Origin: Plantago major
Taxonomy: Eukaryota; Streptophyta; Magnoliopsida; Lamiales; Plantaginaceae
Assembly (NCBI GenBank): GCA_026545765.1
Contig: CM048840.1
Span: 9,797,265-9,861,264, forward strand
Reading direction: 5' to 3'
DNA length: 64,000 nt
Part shown: in pieces, positions 10,721 through 22,573 of the stretch
Layout: the number at the start of each line of letters is the position of its first letter
How positions within the stretch are numbered: the stretch's first letter is position 1
Made by a program: the position numbers and the translations under genes
The notes under the pieces: model-generated
What the model was told of the DNA's origin: nothing
Database searches by the model: none
Seen by the model: the letters and a program-made list of their open reading frames with translations, nothing else

Positions 10721-11332
10721 GCTTTACATTTTTTATACTTAACATAAATAAACAATGAATGATATAATATTATATGAAGAAGGACTACCGACCGACACCA
10801 CGATCAACGTTGTTCACATAAATTTGACTACCTTATTTTCTCGATTAATTTATTTATCATTTCCTTTCTATTTATTATTAAAAGTAAACTATATCGTGGC
10901 ATCGCCACGGGTTAGTACTAGTATACAGAATAACACTACCGTTATTTCTCAACACGTTATCAGCACAAAAAATAGAAATTAGAAATTGGTGGAGCACTTT
11001 CGTTATTTCACAACAAATAGAAAAGAAAATAGATAGTGAATAAAATATAAGAGAGATTTTTCATTAATGGGTGGAGTAATTGAAATTGGAACGTCGTAAA
11101 ATGAAAAATCGGAAATTGAATTCGGGATGGAGGGAGTATATCTGAAATAGTATCGTGAATAGATAATACTTCATATAGTTAGGCTTTGTTCTCTCCATCT
11201 TAAAAATTATTAATTTCAATTCAGTTTCAGTTATGTTCAATTCAAATTTTCTTAGTTGTTTTTTTATACTACGTGAGCATGCTACACGTGTTATTGTGGT
11301 ATTTAGTTACAAATAATAGAAAACCTGATGTT

Positions 11333-11425
11333 GGTTTCAGGAACTCAGAATGTCAGTTTCAGATTCATTAAAGTTAGTTTCAGGGCCAACAATGTTAGTT
11401 CAAAACAAAATAGTATTAGTTTCAG
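11333..11425 (+). repeat. ttagtttcagg minisatellite, left block
   Basis: Degenerate repeats built on ttagtttcagg, with interspersed aactcagaatg and ttcattaaag words, sit left of the LINE-derived insert. A matching block lies to its right. Confidence 0.8.
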
Positions 11426-11449
11426 AAAATTATAATTGAAGGTTGACTC

Positions 11450-11782
11450 TCTATAGGTGATCAAACAACTCAAGAGTGACGAGGCTTCTATGACGAACAA
11501 TGGTGCAGTTTACGCTTATTCGAGACTTTCTCTTGCAACTGTTGCTAATACAAGAATACTCCATATCAGACGTGAAGCTAACAACTTAGCACACCTGCTC
11601 TGTCACGACTTTGCTGAAGACCCTTTTGGCTATTTTGTTGTACCCTTCGATTATAGTGAACCTACTTAAGCTGCTTGGCCGTTCTATTCTTGTATTATGC
11701 TAGTCTTCCTGACTCTCTGTACTGAGCTTTGCTCTCTCTCTCTCTTTAGATTAATAAATCCTTTCTTTCTAAAAAAAAAAAT
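11450..11782 (+). mobile_element. 5'-truncated LINE 3' end with RNase H frame
   Basis: An open frame (11,457-11,669, about 70 codons) has the C-terminal part of an RVT_3-type RNase H: SRLSLATVANTRILHIRREA followed by NNLAHLLCHDFAE. A 3' UTR of about 80 bases, an aataaa signal (near 11,750) and an A run follow. This is the tail of a plant LINE ORF2 with an RNase H domain, reverse-transcribed from its 3' end and truncated. It lies in the middle of ttagtttcagg repeats that resume after the A tail. A second copy is at 42,730-43,065. Confidence 0.75.
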
Positions 11783-11804
11783 TGTATTAGTTTAAGCATT
11801 ATTA

Positions 11805-11945
11805 GTATTAGTTTTAAGAACTCAGAAAGTTAGTTTCAGGTTCATTAATATTAGTTTCAGGTTCATTAAAATTAGTTTCAGGAACCCAGAATGTTAGTTT
11901 CAGGTTCATTAAAGTTAGTTTCAGGGGAAACACTGTTAGTTGGGC
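11805..11945 (+). repeat. ttagtttcagg minisatellite, right block
   Basis: Repeats such as gttagtttcaggttcattaa occur several times. With the left block they bracket the LINE-derived insert. Confidence 0.8.
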
Positions 11946-12154
11946 TTTCTACGGTCTTTAGGAAGTAAAGTTTCATTATATAATTGAATTGAACAGTTAC
12001 ATTAACGGTTTAAGATTAAATCGGAGTCAAAGTTGAAAAATGTTAACTACAAAAAAGTCAAAACGTAACATTTGTAGGAGGTCGACGGAGGGAGTAATTA
12101 ACACTTTAAATTACATGAGTATATGTAAAATATATAGTTAAATATATATATATA

Positions 12155-12757
12155 TGCTCTGTTTAGCAAAACTAAAAAAAGTAAAGTAGTTAGGTAAATT
12201 TGGTTTTAAATGCAGTGTTTAGCAAATTAAATTTAAAAAATTTGGTGTTTTGTAAAATGACATAAAAGGGCATTACTCTTATTTTTCTTGTCTTTAACCT
12301 TTCTTATCGTATTATTAGTCTATAGTTATTTAAATAATAATATATCATATTTTGTCCAATAATTATAATATATATTTAATGTATTTTACATCGCCACTTT
12401 AATAACATCATCAAAATTATCAGAAGTTGAAAGACATAATCGTTGAGCATTTTAACTTAGTAATGAAAAAAATTAGTAATTGATGTGTATAGAATTACTG
12501 GGTGATAATATTGGGTGCATGATGTATAGAATTCGATTTTGGTAATATGGGTGTTTTACTTCTTATTTTATTTAGTCTAATTCGTTAATTTGGGTAGGAT
12601 ATTTTGAATAAAAATATAATGTTCCTTCTTTTTCAAAAAGCTACTCGAGGAGCTTTTTTTTTCCAATTGGAAAAAGAAGGCTAGCGAATTCATAAATTTT
12701 TATTAGTCGATGGTCAAAAAAATTGAATTGAAAATTTAAAAGTAACCGAGTCATAGT
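12155..12757. mobile_element. Insertion of about 600 bp absent from the sister copy
   Basis: In the sister block at 43,380-43,450 the flanks run together (tagttaaatataaatagtta ataattaatt), whereas here about 600 bases intervene. The insert has tttagcaaaactaaaaaaag near its left end and shares text with 33,680-34,025 (cgccacttt..aataa..atc.. aaaattatcagaagtt; gagctttttattaatcaata-like). It is probably a non-autonomous DNA element. Its termini are not clean enough to classify. Confidence 0.55.
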
Positions 12758-12961
12758 TAGTAATTAATTAACACTAATGGATGTCAACTATATTATCAAA
12801 CTCAATATAACGAAAATTTAAAATCCACTTGATTAGAATTGAGGACAACAAAAAATAAATTAGACTTTTTTTTGTACGAATGTTATTGCACCGCCTAAAT
12901 CCTAAAATTACATGTTAATGTAATTTCCACTTTTTCTTTAATGTTGAGAAACTGATACATT

Positions 12962-12977
12962 AAAGTATATACGGGTG
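12962..12977 (+). repeat. Left target-site duplication of the LINE
   Basis: aaagtatatacgggtg is repeated exactly at 28,475-28,490 and brackets the LINE. Confidence 0.93.
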
Positions 12978-13120
12978 AGTGTTTGTAGTTGGGATTAAAC
13001 TTTACACCAAGTCAGAGGCAAAAATTCCAGTGGAACCCGCAGAAAGATCGGAGAAGACAGTGAAAAAGACGAAGAGAAGAAGTGAGGCGCAGCCAGTGAA
13101 GAAGACGAAGAGAATAATTG

Positions 13121-14282
13121 ATGGCTCCGAAAAAGACGCCAGCTGCTCCTCCCCGCCCCCGCGGCCGCCCGAGAAAAACAGGGACGCTGGAGGCGGCGGG
13201 CGCAGACATCGTTCCTCCAGCCGGTGAACTTGACCAAGAGCCTATTGATGGGACTGAAACTGATTCCGCTTTGGGTCACGCTACCAATCCCCCTCTGCTT
13301 CTATCGATCGATCTTCTGTACCTGATCCGGAACCACTGGATCCGGCAGCTCGTGCCCTAACTGACCAGATCGACAATCCACAGCTCCGACCTGACTCTGC
13401 TGCGCAATCGGACAACCCAATTGCTCAATTATCAGCCCCGATTACCAACAACCCTGATTTACCTCAAGAAACTAGAATTTGGGTTGACGTGATTAAGGGT
13501 AACCGATTCCCTAAACATGGAAAGGCAATTAAGTATGTGGCGCCTACAATCATGGATGGAGATCTTGAAATCGTTATTGATGATGATGATGTAGCTTCAG
13601 AACTGCAATTCTGGGAGAACACATTGATTTTCTTCGTTCTTGGACGAGATTTATCCATGAACGTTGTTAACAATTCATGATAAAAAACTGGCAATTTGTA
13701 AAACTTCCAGAGCTTTATTATAACGAAGAGGGCTACTTCCTAGTTTGCTTCCATTCAAAAGAGGACATGAATGAGGTTTTAAAACGAGAATCATACTCGA
13801 TTTTTGGTATGCATATCTTTATTCGTCAATGGACGCAGAATTTCTCCTTGAAGGATGATCTACTTCGAGTTATGCCGGTTTGGGTTAAATTCCCACAGCT
13901 TCCTTTACATCTGTGGGGAGATAAAAGTATTGGAAAAATAGCGAGCGCCATTGGAAAACCTCTGTTTACTGATGAATGCACAGCCCGTAAACTTCGTGTA
14001 ACCTATGCTCGTGTTATGATTGAGGTTGATGTTACCAAGGAACTCCGAAAGTCGATTCACATTACTGATAACAAAGACATGAAGATTGTTCAAACTGTCG
14101 AATACGAGTGGTCATCTGCCTTCTGTGAAAAGTGTCAACAAATTGGACATGTTTGTGGTCAACCAGCAGAGAAACAAAATCGGGATTTCCAAGCTACGAC
14201 TGCTCCTGTTGCAACGGCAGCAACACAACAGGCCCCAGCACGTAGACCGCATGCTACTGGCCAGTGGGTAGCCCGATTCTGA
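13121..14282 (+). pseudogene. LINE ORF1 (nucleic-acid-binding protein)
   Basis: It starts MAPKKTPAAPPRPRGRPRKT, an AT-hook-like RPRGRPRK. A DUF4283-type block follows (KNWQFVKLPELYYNEEGYF, WTQNFSLKDDLLRVMPVWVK) and then a CCHC knuckle CEKCQQIGHVC with its last part degraded. The protein packages LINE RNA and acts as a chaperone in target-primed reverse transcription. Frameshifts near 13,360-13,489 and near 13,677 divide it into three frames. The start was chosen at the first ATG after the leader. Confidence 0.85.
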
Positions 14283-14504
14283 CCGAGGCATCTGACGCAT
14301 GCAAGCCGTGATCCTCGTGCGGCAAAGAAGCTAGCAGAGGAGATAGGCCATTACCTGCTCACTATCGACCCGTATCGTCTACCTACGCCTGCAGGCGGTT
14401 CCTCCAGGTAACATTTCAGACTCTCTTCCACCTATCCAAACACAAAACGGGTTTGAGGCCTTATGTCAGTTAGCTGACTATGAATTGCCTCCGACCCGGA
14501 ACAA

Positions 14505-15400
14505 ATGTTAGTTTGGAATACAAGGGGGCTGAACAAAGTAGCCAGGCATCGTGAGGTTAGCTCCCTCCTCAATTCGCTTAATGTTTATATTGATGCTTTG
14601 TTAGAGACTCGAGTCAAAGAACCTAATGCTATACGAATTAGGACCCGTTTTGGAAATAAATGGTGTTACTATGATAACTACTCTCATCACCCGAATGGAC
14701 GTATTTGGATTCTTTGGAATAATCAGCGGATTAAGGCACATGTTGACTCACAATTGGATCAGTTTATCCATTGTGGCATCTATGATCTCAGAGATACTCT
14801 CATTCAGTGACCACTTTTGTCTATGCGTATAACGCTCTGGAGAAGCGTCGTGCATTATGGTCTGACATTGAGAATCTTGCCTTGAGCGTTTCTGGACCAT
14901 GGATGGTTATTGGTGATTATAATAATGTTCTTGGACCATTGGATAGAGTCGGTGGCAACCCTATCACAGATACAGAGTTTCAGGATTTCGAGGAGATGAT
15001 GAGTTCAACAAATCTTGTGGAAAAAGAGATGGAGGGAGATTATTTTACTTGGTCTAATAGACAACATAAGGCTATTATTTACTCACGTATTGACAGAGTG
15101 TTGTGTAACCCAGACTGGTTCTTAAAGTTCCCCTCCTGTACAATAAAGGTCCTTGAACCTGGAATATCTGACCATTCTCCCTTACATGTGCTACACACGG
15201 CTACTGCCCCTCGCCTTACGCCTCGACAGTTTCGCTTTATGAATAGCTTGACCTCGCATGAAGATTTTCTCTCTACCGTACAAGCTGTCTGGAATCAACC
15301 CGTTCATGGACAACCTATGTATATTTTATGGAGGAAACTACAATCGCTACAAACGACATCTCAAGCCCCTCACACGGCTAGTCCTTAGCACCACCCGTAA
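14505..15400 (+). pseudogene. LINE ORF2 apurinic-type endonuclease domain
   Basis: The first frame (14,505-14,810) holds VWNTRGLNKVARHREVSSLL and an ALLETRVKE block, the N-terminal Asn/Glu motifs of the exonuclease-endonuclease-phosphatase fold. The second (14,807-15,388) has WMVIGDYNNVLGPLDRVGG, SRIDRVLCNPDW and GISDHSPLHV, with the catalytic Asp-Asn and the SDH motif. The domain nicks target DNA. A frameshift at about 14,810 and another near 15,390-15,465 separate it from the RT. Confidence 0.9.
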
Positions 15401-15464
15401 TCTTGAGACCTCCCGACTTGAACTCTCTTGAGCGCAACAAACACTTGCCCAAGATCGATTTAAT

Positions 15465-16454
15465 GTGGGACTTATCCAACAAGTAAAGCAATGCACGAAG
15501 GCTGTTACTAAATGGAATGACATGGATGAGATGATTATTGCACAAAAAGCTAAGGTCCATTGGCTTCGCACTGGAGATGGCAACAATGCATTTTTCCATG
15601 CTACTGTCCGAGAAAAGAACCGCAAAGTCGGCATATCGAAACTTGTAGCACCGGATGGGAAGATCTTGACAGCTCCACGTGACCTAGAGCAGGAGATACT
15701 GCATTTCTATGGGACCCTTGTCGGCACGGCTGCCCAACAGCTCCCTAGCGTCAATATTGAGGCTCTCCGGTCCGGTCGGCAGATTTGTAGAGAGGATCGC
15801 CTTATGCTAATCTCCCCCATCTCTGACAAAGAAATCTGGGATGCTCTAAATGACATAGGTGATACTAAAGCCCCGGGGATTGATGGATACAATGCCAAAT
15901 CCTTCAAATCTGCTTGGAGTATAATCAGAGGTGATGTTATTAGCTCGGTCATGGACGTTTTTGACTCCCAACAGCTCTATGCCGCGGCAAACTGCACGTT
16001 GGTCACCCTCATACCGAAATCAGCCACCGCATGCACCATGAAAGAGATGAGGCCGATCTCATGCTGTTCCACTATCTACAAAATCATCTCGAAAATCCTC
16101 ACTCGAAGACTAAGTCGAGTAATCAACTCGGTAGTTGATGAAAGTCAATCTGCTTTCCTACCGGGTAAGGTCATTCATGATAATATCTTACTGGCTAGTG
16201 AACTGGTTCGAGGTTACGATAGAAAATGTATTTCTCCGCGATGTATGATACAGATGGATTTGCAGAAGGCTTTTGATACTGTAGAATGGGCTGCATTGCA
16301 ATCAATTTTGGAGGAGTTGGGGTTCCCGAGGCGTTTTGTTGGTTGGATTATGCGATGTGTCACGACAGTCTCCTATCGCTATGCTATTAATGGCACCCCA
16401 TCGCAGCTTCTTAAAGCTAAGCGAGGCCTCCGACAGGGAGATCCTATATCCCCA
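15465..16454 (+). CDS. LINE ORF2 reverse transcriptase, N-terminal part
   Basis: A long open frame carries WLRTGDGNNAFFHATV, the APGIDGYNAKSFKSAW block, MRPISCCSTIYKIISKIL, SAFLPGKVIHDNILLA, IQMDLQKAFDTVEW (first catalytic Asp) and GLRQGDPISPL. These are blocks 0-4 of non-LTR RVT_1. The frame is cut at the Leu codon spanning 16,455-16,457 by the Sirevirus and resumes in the same frame at 26,940. The insertion is therefore the only break in this part of the RT. Confidence 0.92.
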
Positions 16455-16455
16455 C
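16451..16455 (+). repeat. Left 5-bp target duplication of Sirevirus 1
   Basis: cccac before the LTR start TGAAAG equals cccac at 26,936-26,940 after the LTR end TAACA. LINE coding resumes seamlessly if one copy is removed. Confidence 0.93.
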
Positions 16456-17303
16456 TGAAAGTGCAGTATGCACTTATATTTTGATAATCTTGTCTTTCAA
16501 TAATCAGTTCCAAGTTTGTGTTTGTTGTTGTTTGTGAAGCTGCAGGATTATCAATGTTGTATAACATTGTGACAGAATAGAATTCAATGTTGGCATAACA
16601 TTGAAGATATAGCATTGCCGCAGACATCGAAGACAAAGCACTTTGGACAGGATACTTGGACTGGAAGTATTGACGAAACGAACAAGAATTGATTTAAGGA
16701 AAAAGAACAGTTTGTGGTGAAAGCAAGAAGGAATATATTTTATGAAGAATTGAAATATGGGAATTTCCTTCTATGCGCTTTTGAAGAAAACAAGTAAAAG
16801 GAAAAATTGCCTTTGCCAAGATCCTATTGCCTTTCGACATAGATGGAAGAGGTCGACATCTCAAGTATATATATGCAAGGATTCAGCAAAGCAAGTTTTT
16901 TGAGCCTTTCTTGATGATCAATCGAGATTTTATTAAAAGAGTTTAGGCTTCTTGTTTTCTGCTAGCTTTAGAGTTTGTCTAAGAGTATTCATTGTTGGAA
17001 TAACTCTTTCAAACATCGACCTAGAATAGCTTTTACTGTTGGTTCTTCTAGGGCTAGTTTTGGTTGTTTAATCAATCGTTTGTGATTGTATTAAACCTAT
17101 TTGATTAGATCTACTTTTCCTGTCAGTAGATATTTTGCCTAAGGCGCTGCCAATATATTTTTCTATATATTGGCTTGGTAATAGAAGTTACATTATTTAT
17201 CCGCTGCTATCTGTTTACTGTAGACAGTGTTGAACAACATTGTTGGCAACATTGTCTATTGATCTTGTTTCAAAGTACCAATCCGGGATCTTAAGTTCTA
17301 ACA
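16456..17303 (+). repeat. 5' LTR of Sirevirus 1
   Basis: Runs from TGAAAGTGCAGTATGCACTT to AAGTTCTAACA. It contains a TATA-like tatatatatg at about 16,866, the dyads caatgttgtataacattg (16,552-16,569) and caatgttggcataacattg (16,585-16,603), and a triple version near the 3' end (17,224-17,257). The LTR supplies promoter and polyadenylation signals. Confidence 0.95.
16865..16875 (+). promoter_or_regulatory. LTR TATA box
   Basis: agtatatatatg is the clearest TATA element in the LTR. The same string occurs in the other LTRs at about 26,502, 47,428 and 57,064. Confidence 0.6.
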
Positions 17304-17305
17304 AG

Positions 17306-17318
17306 TGGCATCAGAGCC
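17306..17318 (+). other. Primer-binding site of Sirevirus 1
   Basis: tggcatcagagcc lies two bases after the LTR end. It resembles the complement of the initiator tRNA-Met 3' end (tggtatcagagc) with one C for T difference. The tRNA primes minus-strand DNA here. Confidence 0.85.
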
Positions 17319-17358
17319 AGCCACCTAACTACTGGTGTCTGGATTTGGTACTACTACA

Positions 17359-19390
17359 ATGGATGCAAACTACAATAGACCTCCTGTACTTGATGGGTCC
17401 AACTACCATTACTGGCAAATTCGGATGAGGACATACATCAAGTCCCTTGATGGCTGCTTGGAGATCCATTCGGAAGGATACACCGCCAATCAAGGACCTG
17501 ATGCTGATGGTGACATTGTTCCCATACCTGAAGAACGCTTCTCTGCAGGTGACATACTTCTTAGCTCTTATAATGAAAAAGCTTTAAATGCTATCTTTGG
17601 TCATGTAGATTCTCATATGTTTAAAATCATTCAAAACTGTACTACTGCAAAACAAGCTTGGGAATTACTTCAGAGTCATTGTGAAGGGGATGCTAGTGTC
17701 AAACAAACTAAACTTAGAATGCTTTGGTCTCAATTTGAAAATCTAAGAATGGCGGAGGAAGAAACCATTGACTCCTATTTTGAAAAACTTTTGACTCTCT
17801 CAAATGAAGTCCAAAGACTGGGAGAAGCTATTTCTAATAGGCAACTTGTTTCCAAAGCTGTTCGATCTCTTTCCTCAAGATTTAATACCAAAGTCACTAT
17901 TTTGGAAGACACTCATAACTTGGCAACTATGGATTTTCATACCCTGTTGAACAATTTGAAAAATTTTGAACTAAATGAAAATGAGAGACAAGGTATGAAA
18001 ACTCATAGTATTTCCTTCACTGCTTTCTAAAGCAAAATCTTCAAAGCCCGATAGTAGTAGTGATGAGTCGACAATATGGTCGAGGAAGCTTTCAACAATC
18101 TTGTGAGGAAGTTCAACAAACTTAGATTCAGGAAAAACTCTGGTCAAGGATCCTCAAGTGGAACTAAAACTTTCAAAAAGAAAACCAATACCTTCAAAAC
18201 TGGTTCTACTTCCAAAACTAGCTCTGAATCTGATTTCGATCGCACTCCCCTTAGTAAGATTAGATGTTTTGAATGCCAAGGATGGGGTCATTATCAAAAT
18301 GAATGTGCTAACAATCTCAGAAAAGAGAAAAAGAATCTTCTTGCTTGTCTCAGTGATGACTCAGATGAAGAACAGGAAGATGAAGAAAAAGAAGATGATT
18401 CAACTACCAATGCCAGAGCTCTCCGCTCATCCACTTACCATGTTGATGACCAATGTTGGGACAACATTGTCAAGACAACATCAGGAATAGAAATCTTCTT
18501 TGACTATGATGACTCGAGAAGCTGAAATCTTGGCACTAACCAAACCTGAAAAGTCAGGAATATCTAATGTTTTATGTCTACATGGTTCTGTGGATTTTGA
18601 TATAGATAGTCCTTCAGAAGAGGAAGTTAATGCAAATCAAATGGTGAAGGAACCGCAATGATGTATGAGAAACTCTTGATGAATGGAAGACTCTCGGAAA
18701 ACTCCTCAAGAAAGCGAGAAGGAGAACCACAACTGAAAGACACCATTGTCAAACTAGAAGCTGAATTAACAAAGAAGGACTCTGAGCTGTTCAAAGTAAT
18801 CTCTGAGCTAGATAATGAAAAGAAGGTAATTGCTAAATGGAACTCTTCTACTTCTAGACTTAATGAGATGCTTGATGTGAACAATGATAGGACCACTGGT
18901 TTAGGGTACACAAGTAGTTGTGATGAACTTGGGAGCAACATGAACGACATTGACACTGATACCTCAAAAGTTGTCAAACCCTTTACGAGCTCATAAAAGG
19001 TCCTATATTTGTTAAAGAAAAAGCTTTGTTTGTGTGCACTTACTGTCTTAAATCAGGTCACAAAAAGCCTTACTGCTTCAAGTACCAAAAGGACTTAAAG
19101 AGTGAATATGTTGATACCTCCAACCTCAGTAATCTCTCCACAATTCCCTCCCATCCAGTTTTCAGCAGACAAAACAGTGATGCTAGTCGCAATGTTGTGA
19201 TAACATCCACTTCAACAGAGACTGAAAGATGTAATCTTAAGACTCTAAAGTGCTTTCCTAGCTCTCCTAAACAAGACAAATCTCCAGGACAGATAAGAAA
19301 ACACAAGAGTGTTTCGAAACATGTTTGGGTAGCTAAAGAAAATCATACTTGCAATGTTGCTTTTTCTGTTGCTACTTCTCCTAACAATGC
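17359..19390 (+). pseudogene. gag: Sirevirus 1 gag
   Basis: Starts MDANYNRPPVLDGSNYHYWQ, the usual copia gag opening. A UBN2-type capsid region follows (LRMLWSQFENLRMAEEETID, LSSRFNTKVTILEDTHNLAT). Then come a basic Ser/Thr-rich linker, knuckle CFECQGWGHYQNEC (near 18,268), a Glu/Asp run, a coiled-coil segment (LKDTIVKLEAELTKKDSELF) and a second knuckle CTYCLKSGHKKPYC (near 19,030). A long coiled coil is a known Sirevirus Gag trait. Frames break near 18,030, 18,525 and 18,990, chiefly where copy 2 has CAG or CTG. Confidence 0.9.
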
Positions 19391-22300
19391 AGGAAAATGG
19401 TACTTCGACAGTGGTTGTTCTAGGCACATGACCGGTAACCTGTCAAATCTGTCAAACTTTGTAGCTCAAAGGACAGGTACGGTAACATATGGAGGAGGAT
19501 ACCAAAGCAAAATACTTGGAAAGGGAACACTGTGCCTTAAAGGATATCCGAAACTCTCGAATGTTCTTCTTGTTGAAGGGTTAACTGCTAATCTTGTTAG
19601 TATAAGTCACCTGTGTGATGATGATCTGAAAGTCAAGTTTGATAAACGTTCTTGCAAAGTTTATACTTGTGTGGACAAATTAACCGTAATGACAGGTGTG
19701 AGATCACAGGACAACTGCTATGTGATGGACATTCCTCTCAAATGCAATGTTGCTCAACATGATGATGCAACACAGTGGCATAAGAAATTGGGACATGTCA
19801 ACTACAGAAATCTGGAGAAGATCATCAAAAATAATGTGGTGACAGAGTGCCAAAGCTTACCAATGTAGTGAAACATGTGTGTGGCGACTGTCTTATGGGG
19901 AAACAAACCAAGGTGACACATCAGCCACTTCTGATTGAAGGACAACAAAGAGGTACTTTTAACTGCTTTGAACTCCTGCATATGGATCTCATGGGCCCTA
20001 TAGAAGCTAAAAGTTTAGGAGGAGCCTGGTATATCTATGTTATAGTTGATGATTTCTCTAGATACACTTGGGTCAACTTCTTGAAAGAAAAATTAGAAAC
20101 TTTTGAATCCTTCAAAAAATGGCATACAAAATGCTGTAATCAGTACACTACTCTTGTTCAAAGAATTCGATCTGACCATGGTAAAGAATTCGAGAATCAA
20201 TTCTTTGATAAGTACTGTGAAAAGAAAGGAATCATGCATGAATACTCAGCTCCTAAGACACCACAACAAAATGGTGTTGCTGAAAGGAAAAACAGGACTC
20301 TTCAAGAAATGGCTAGAGTAATGTTGAGCTCAATGAACCTATCAAAAGGTTATGAAAAGTGAACACTGCTTTTCACATAATCAATCGTGTCTATCTTCGT
20401 CCACGGTCTCTAACCACTCCATATGAGATGTTGAAAGGAAGAAAACCCAATCTCAAGTACTTTCATGTATTTGGATGTGTGTGTTACATACTCAATGATA
20501 GAGAACATCTAGGGAAGTTTGATGCTAAAAGTGATAAAGGAATCTTTGTAGGATACTCTCAAAATAGTCAAGCTTATAGAGTATACAATCCTAGATTGCG
20601 ACTATACAAGAATCTGAATGTTTCCTTTGATGACTCGAGCCCTATGCCCGTAAGAAGATCTCTGCAGTCTTGAGCAGGTTGTTGAATCAACCTCGACTCT
20701 TCTACACATGAGAACATATCGAAGCGTGACTCCTGTCAGATCAAAATGAAAGAACCCATGTTGTCGGCAATGTTGTGCCAACATCCCCTCAGTGCAATGA
20801 TGACTCAACATCCCAGATTTACTCTCATGATGAAGAACAAGCTGATCCTCATCTTTGAAACCAAGTCGAATCGACAATCCATCCGCAACAATGCTCACAT
20901 ATGTCTCTGACTCAAGAAAGGATCCTCCTCCTAGAATTCAAAAGATCATCCCAGTTCCCAAGTAATTGGAAATCCAGGAGGAAGGACATTGAGGGGTAAC
21001 ACGCGCAAAAACTACAAGGAGACACTCAGACTTGCTGAAATATGTCACTCTGTAAGTTCCTCGTGCTTTGTTTCGTTGATTGAACCTAAAAATGTGAAAG
21101 AAGCTCTTGCTGATGATTTTTGGATAGAAGCAATGCAAGATGAACTTCGTCAGTTTCAAACAAATGAAGTCTGGACTCTTGTTCCCCGCCCCCATAATAT
21201 AAATGTCATAGGCACCAAGTGGATTTTCAAAAACAAGAGTGATGAAAAGGGGATAATTGTAAAAAACAAAGCCAGATTGGTTGCTCAAGGTTACACCCAA
21301 GTGGAAGGCATTGATTTTGATGAGACCTTCGCTCCAGTTGCTAGATTAGAGTCCATTCGCTTGCTCCTAGCCTTAGCATGTTGTCTTAACATAAAACTCA
21401 AACAAATGGATGTTAAAGGAGCTTTCTTGAATGGCTACATTGACAAAGAAGTGTATGTTGAACAACCGATCCTTTTTATCCTGACCATGTTTTTAAACTA
21501 AGAAAAGCCTTGTATGGTTTGAAACAAGCCCCACGCGCTTGGTATGCTAGGTTGACAGAATTCCTAGTTGGGTTAGGATTTAAAAGAGGTGAGGGAGATC
21601 AAACTCTGTTTATCCTCAGGAAAGGAAAAGACATCTGCATTGCTCAAATCTATGTTGATGATATTGTCTTTGGGGCTACTAACCTCTCCTTGCTAGATAA
21701 GTTTGTTCAAGCCATGACAGGAACTTTTGAGATGAGTATGATTAGTGAACTCAGCTTCTTCTTGGGGCTCCAGATACAGCAGAAACAGGAAGGCCTCTTT
21801 ATCTCTCAAGAGAAATATGCCAAGAATCTTATCAAAAAATTTGTGCGAAAATGCCAAACCTTGCGGACTCCATGGCTACATCTCCGAAACTCAAGAAACC
21901 GATGTTGGGGACGATGTTGACCCAACATTGTACAGATCAATGATTGGAAGTCTCTTATATCTTTCAGCCACCAGACCGGACATCATGTTCTCTGTTTGTG
22001 TGTGTGCCAAGTATCAATCCAAGCCCAAAATATCTCACTTAAGCTGTCATCAAAAGAATCATTAGATATATATCGAACTGTTAATCTTGGATTATGGTAT
22101 GCATGTGATTCAAACACTAATCTGTTGGGATTGATTGATCGATTGGTGACTTAGATGATCGAAAATCAACTAGTGGAGGTTGTTTTTATCTTGGACCAAA
22201 TCTTGTGTCATGGTATAGTAAGAAACAAAATTGCGTGTCTCTCTCTACTGCTGAATCTGAATATGTAGCGGCTGGGAGTTGTGTGTCTCAATTAATTTGG

Positions 22301-22573
22301 TGAACAATATGCTGCATGAATATGGGTTTCAAAGTGACACTCTTTTCATTTTGTGATAACCTTAGTGCCATTCACATATCCAAGAACCTGCTCAACACTC
22401 ACGCACCAAGCATATAGACATTCGACATCATTTTCTTAGAGACTTAGTCTCCAAACAAATAATTGACATACAACACATTGATACCACAAATCGGTTAGGC
22501 GACATTTTCACAAAGCCCTTGATAAAGAGAGATTCTTGGTTTGAGAAGGTCTCTTGGCCTTTGCACTATTTGA
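19391..22573 (+). pseudogene. pol: Sirevirus 1 pol: protease, integrase, RT, RNase H
   Basis: Order: protease with WYFDSGCSRHMTG; pre-integrase WHKKLGHVNYRNL; integrase core with LHMDLMGPIE, VIVDDFSRYTW, RIRSDHGKEF and NGVAERKNRT; RT with WIFKNKSDEKG, GIDFDETFAPVARLES, KQMDVKGAFLNG, LYGLKQAPRAWY and the catalytic YVDD (IYVDDIVFGATN); RNase H with STAESEYVAAGS and HIDIRHHFLRD-like text. Catalytic motifs of the protease, integrase and RT are intact. Frames shift near 19,860, 20,360, 20,670, 21,470-21,510 and through RNase H (22,060-22,573). Confidence 0.93.

Larger units (their letters stand above)
10923..12785 (+). repeat. Composite repeat block with LINE 3' end, copy 1
   Basis: Matches 42,198-43,450. 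Order: LTR-end-like ttatttctcaacacgttatc, a MITE-like stretch ending ggatggagggagta, ttagtttcagg repeats, an RNase H frame with poly(A), more ttagtttcagg repeats, and a second MITE-like end (cggagggagtaa near 12,084). An insertion at about 12,155-12,757 is absent from the second copy. The whole block was therefore duplicated after the LINE fragment and MITEs had arrived. Confidence 0.7.
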
